64,000 bases of DNA. Origin: Chryseobacterium gleum. GTDB taxonomy: Bacteria > Bacteroidota > Bacteroidia > Flavobacteriales_D > Crocinitomicaceae. The translations under genes were made by a program, and so were the position numbers. Each line of letters begins with the position of its first letter. Positions within the stretch are counted from its first letter, which is position 1. The notes under the pieces are model-generated. The model was not told the DNA's origin. It saw only the letters and a list, made by a program, of their open reading frames with translations, and made no database searches. Shown here one piece after another: positions 60,814-64,000 of this stretch. Location: assembly GCA_945882095.1 (NCBI GenBank), contig CAMCWF010000002.1, forward strand, positions 157,772 to 221,771. The letters are read 5' to 3'.

Positions 60814-62120
60814 TGGCATCTTTTGAAATTTATGGTGGAAAACCACTAAAAGGGGACCTTTATCCTCAAGGCGCAAAAAATGAAGCACTTCAAGTTCTTT
60901 GTGCTCCTTTGTTAACCTCCGAAAAAGTCACAATTTCCAACGTACCCGATATTGTTGATGTGAACAAACTTATAGGATTGCTCCAAACCATGGGTGTGAA
61001 GGTGGAGAAAGTCGAGAAGGGAACCTATATTTTTCAAGCCAAAGAAATTGATTTAAGTTACCTAGAAACGGAGGATTTTAAGAAAAGAGCCTCCTCGCTT
61101 CGCGGTTCAATTATGATTGTTGGACCTTTGCTCGCACGCTTTGGGAAAGGTTTTATCCCAAAACCAGGGGGAGATAAAATTGGTCGAAGAAGGCTAGATA
61201 CCCATTTTGAAGGTTTCACCCTGCTTGGCGCAAAATTTAACTACGACGCGGGAGAACATTTTTATTCCATCGAAGCAAAACAATTGAAAGGAACCTACAT
61301 CCATTTGGACGAGGCTTCTGTAACGGGTACAGCCAACATACTCATGGCTGCTGTTATGGCGAAAGGTAAAACGACTTTCTACAATGCGGCTTGTGAACCC
61401 TATATTCAGCAGTTATGTAAGATGTTGAATTCGATGGGCGCTAAAATAGAAGGCATTGGTTCCAACTTACTTCACATTGAAGGTGTGTCTGAACTTAAAG
61501 GTTGCTTTCATAGAATTCTTCCCGATATGATCGAAATTGGAAGTTTTATTGGATTGGCTGCCATGACACAATCTGAAATTACCATTAAAGATGTGAGTTG
61601 GGATAACTTGGGAATTATCCCGAATGTGTTCAAACGTCTGGGTGTTAAACTCGAAAGACGAGGGGATGACATCTACATTCCTGCACAAGAAAATTATGAA
61701 ATTGATACGTTTATTGATGGCTCTATCCTTACCGTTTACGATGCACCATGGCCAGGATTTACCCCAGATTTATTGTCCATTATCCTTGTCATTGCAACCC
61801 AAGCCAAAGGTTCTGTGTTGATTCACCAAAAAATGTTCGAGTCAAGGTTGTTTTTTGTCGATAAATTAATTGACATGGGCGCACAAATCATCCTTTGCGA
61901 TCCACACCGTGCGACCGTAATTGGTTTGAATCGAGAATTTCAATTGCGCGGAATTTCCATGACCTCACCGGACATTCGTGCAGGGGTTTCACTCCTGATT
62001 GCTGCCTTGTCCGCCAAAGGAAAAAGCGTAATCCATAACATTGAACAAATTGACCGCGGATACCAAGACATTGAAATACGTCTCAATAACATTGGTGCCG
62101 ACATCAGAAGAATTGGATGA
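60813..62120 (+). CDS. murA: UDP-N-acetylglucosamine 1-carboxyvinyltransferase
   Basis: GGKPLKGDLYPQGAKNEALQVLCAPLLTSEKVTISNVPDIVDV...APWPGFTPDL...DIRAGVSLLIAAL. Confidence 0.95.
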   Translation: MASFEIYGGKPLKGDLYPQGAKNEALQVLCAPLLTSEKVTISNVPDIVDVNKLIGLLQTMGVKVEKVEKGTYIFQAKEIDLSYLETEDFKKRASSLRGSIMIVGPLLARFGKGFIPKPGGDKIGRRRLDTHFEGFTLLGAKFNYDAGEHFYSIEAKQLKGTYIHLDEASVTGTANILMAAVMAKGKTTFYNAACEPYIQQLCKMLNSMGAKIEGIGSNLLHIEGVSELKGCFHRILPDMIEIGSFIGLAAMTQSEITIKDVSWDNLGIIPNVFKRLGVKLERRGDDIYIPAQENYEIDTFIDGSILTVYDAPWPGFTPDLLSIILVIATQAKGSVLIHQKMFESRLFFVDKLIDMGAQIILCDPHRATVIGLNREFQLRGISMTSPDIRAGVSLLIAALSAKGKSVIHNIEQIDRGYQDIEIRLNNIGADIRRIG

Positions 62121-62647
62121 TGAAAAACAAAACAATTTTCCTTCCTTTTATGATGCTTGCCGTCATTCTTTGTGCTGCATTTTGCTTCAACCAGAAGGAA
62201 GTATCGTCACCGCCTAAAGGAAAAGCACCCGAAATTAGCTTGGTGTCCCACAAAGGAAAAAAAATAAAACTGTCCAAATTGAAAGGAAAATATGTTCTCA
62301 TTGATTTTTGGGCATCTTGGTGCGGACCCTGTAGAAAGGAAATCCCCAATGTCGTTGAGGCTTATTCAAAATACAAAAACAAAAAATTCATTGAAGGCAA
62401 AGGATTGGTGGTTTTTAGTGTTTCGCTTGATAAAGACGAAGCAGCTTGGAAATCTGCCATTCAATCTGATCATATGAATTGGAGTTACCATGGATTGGAT
62501 GCCGATGGAAAGGCCTCAGAAAGATATGGTGTATTCAGCATCCCAAGTGCTTTTCTTGTCAATGGTAAAGGGGAAATTGTGGCACAAGGTCAAGAACTTC
62601 GAGGATTGAATCTTCACATTACCCTAGATAAATACCTAGCGCCTTAA
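62117..62647 (+). CDS. TlpA-like thioredoxin family protein
   Basis: VLIDFWASWCGPCRKEIPNVVEAY; N-terminal signal/anchor. Confidence 0.92.
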   Translation: MMKNKTIFLPFMMLAVILCAAFCFNQKEVSSPPKGKAPEISLVSHKGKKIKLSKLKGKYVLIDFWASWCGPCRKEIPNVVEAYSKYKNKKFIEGKGLVVFSVSLDKDEAAWKSAIQSDHMNWSYHGLDADGKASERYGVFSIPSAFLVNGKGEIVAQGQELRGLNLHITLDKYLAP

Positions 62648-63510
62648 ATACGGTCCAATACGTATGCGATCAAACCCTGCATATGCTCCTTGTAACCATC
62701 TGAAAATGTTTCTGTAGGACGATTTGCCACACCCAAACAAATGGTTGCGCACTGATGACCTAAGGCCCTTCCTAACGCGAATAACGCAGAACTTTCCATT
62801 TCAAAGTTCAAAAGCCTTAGCGAATTTTCCTCGAAATACTGTGATTTCATTTGGATGTCGGCGATTTTTGTATTGAGTCGCAATTGTCTTCCTTGTGGAC
62901 CGTAGAAACCAGAACTTGTAATCGTAATGCCCGGAAAAGCCCGGTCGCTCGTAAGTAAATAGGTCAATGAAGGGTCTGCAGATACAAAGTATGGGCTGAT
63001 GCGTTCTGGAAGATTTAAAAATGTTTTCAGCTTATCGTTCATAAAAACCTCGTGGTCTAAAAAATCAATGTCGTAGAAATGAGCAACGTTGTCTAAACCA
63101 AAGGCATGAGAAGAAACGATGTAGCTGTGAATGGGTATTTGTGGTTGCAAGATTCCGCAAGTCCCTATGCGTATCAGTTTAAGTTTCTTTTTTTCAGCGA
63201 TTTCAGTACGATTGTGTAAATCAATGTTGACCAAGGCATCGAGTTCATTAACCGTAATGTCGATGTTGTCTGTACCAATTCCTGTTGACAATGCACTGAT
63301 TCTTTTGCCATGATAGATACCTGTGTGGCAAACAAATTCTCTGTGATTGCTTTTATGAGTGATTTCATCAAAAAAATCGGAAATTAAAGATACCCTGTCT
63401 TGATCACCGACCAATAAAATGGTATCCGCAATATCCTCAGGCGACAACCCTAAATGATATACTTGCTGACAAGCATTTAAAGCCAATTCTGTAGGGGGGA
63501 AATGTTTCAA
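62644..63510 (-). CDS. Nucleoside phosphorylase
   Basis: TILLVGDQDRVSLISDFF; GTDNIDITVNELDAL; LIRIGTCGILQ; NFEMESSALFALGRALGHQ. Confidence 0.87.
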   Translation of the reverse strand: MKHFPPTELALNACQQVYHLGLSPEDIADTILLVGDQDRVSLISDFFDEITHKSNHREFVCHTGIYHGKRISALSTGIGTDNIDITVNELDALVNIDLHNRTEIAEKKKLKLIRIGTCGILQPQIPIHSYIVSSHAFGLDNVAHFYDIDFLDHEVFMNDKLKTFLNLPERISPYFVSADPSLTYLLTSDRAFPGITITSSGFYGPQGRQLRLNTKIADIQMKSQYFEENSLRLLNFEMESSALFALGRALGHQCATICLGVANRPTETFSDGYKEHMQGLIAYVLDRI

Positions 63511-63522
63511 GTAGAAAGGGGA

Positions 63523-63920
63523 CTATAGACTGCCGAATACTTTGCTTAACAAATCGGTCACCCGAGCAACAGGATCCTTCCGAATTTTATTCTCTTCCTT
63601 TTCAACCATCTTGAAAAGACCTTGAATGGCCAACTCTGTTACATAAGCATCCAAGTCTGGATTGATTTTTTCACCTCCTGACAATGCTGTTACTGTATTG
63701 TATTTGGTAATAATTGGGTTCCAATAGTTTGTAAGTTGCACCTTTGAAGTTGCGGCTTTAACCTTTGGTAAAAAAGCTGTTTTAAGATTGGCGGTAGTGT
63801 TATCCTTCAAAAATTTTGTAGCTGCGCCATCTCCCCCTTTCAAAATTGAAAATCCATCTTGTATGGACATACCCAAAATGGCCTCTTTAAAAATTGGCAA
63901 AGCTTCTTTTACAGCTTCCC
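63523..63920 (-). CDS. DUF4197 family protein, N-terminus truncated at an abrupt composition junction
   Basis: EAVKEALPIFKEAILGMSIQDGFSILKGGDGAATKFLKDNT...DLDAYVTELAIQGLFKMVEKEENKIRKDPVARVTDLLSKVFG; frame open to ~63920 then GC-rich sequence. Confidence 0.85.
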
Positions 63921-64000
63921 CACGAGGCCGCGGCCGAGTCCGAGCTCGGCGTGGCGTGCTCGGGACAGCTCTCGCACACCGCGCTGCCCGCGGCGGGCTT
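63921..64000 (+). other. GC-rich foreign-looking coding fragment, probable chimeric join
   Basis: 62/80 G+C; plus-strand frame reads HEAAAESELGVACSGQLSHTALPAAG with almost exclusively G/C third positions; preceding 80 nt has 29/80 G+C. Confidence 0.75.

Noticed and set aside
1-64000. CRISPR arrays, phage, transposons, integrons, toxin-antitoxin or defence islands
   Set aside because: No regular spacer-repeat pattern, transposase, integrase or recognised defence gene found; gene content is core-like throughout.

Overview
64 kb of a compact AT-rich Bacteroidota chromosome (the protein content looks Flavobacteriales-like). It is mostly housekeeping and conserved genes: an ECF sigma module, prfC, ndk, proS, fabI, the rpsF-rpsR-rplI operon, map, an IcmF-type fused acyl-CoA mutase, dnaK, a lipoamide dehydrogenase, and a purL-DUF4290-murA-TlpA operon. 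It also carries two TonB-dependent receptors and a T9SS-sorted FG-GAP protein. Promoters match the Bacteroidota -7 element TAnnTTTG. I found no rRNA, tRNA, CRISPR, transposase, phage or known defence system. Points most worth a second look: (1) an abrupt switch to about 78% GC, actinobacteria-like coding sequence in the last ~80 nt, probably a chimeric join that truncates a DUF4197 gene; (2) a Fur-family regulator divergent from a TonB receptor plus a tiny Cys-rich lipoprotein, with TGCAA/TTGCA palindromes over both promoters, a candidate metal-uptake locus; (3) six of ten convergent gene pairs sharing exactly 4 bp of interlocked stop codons; (4) an orphan membrane/alpha-beta hydrolase protein whose signal peptide is encoded inside the 3' end of a ferredoxin gene; (5) a GT2 protein apparently fused to a PNPT sugar-phosphotransferase-like module; (6) a 33-bp direct repeat pair downstream of icmF. 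All calls are from reading translated sequence only; no searches were run.
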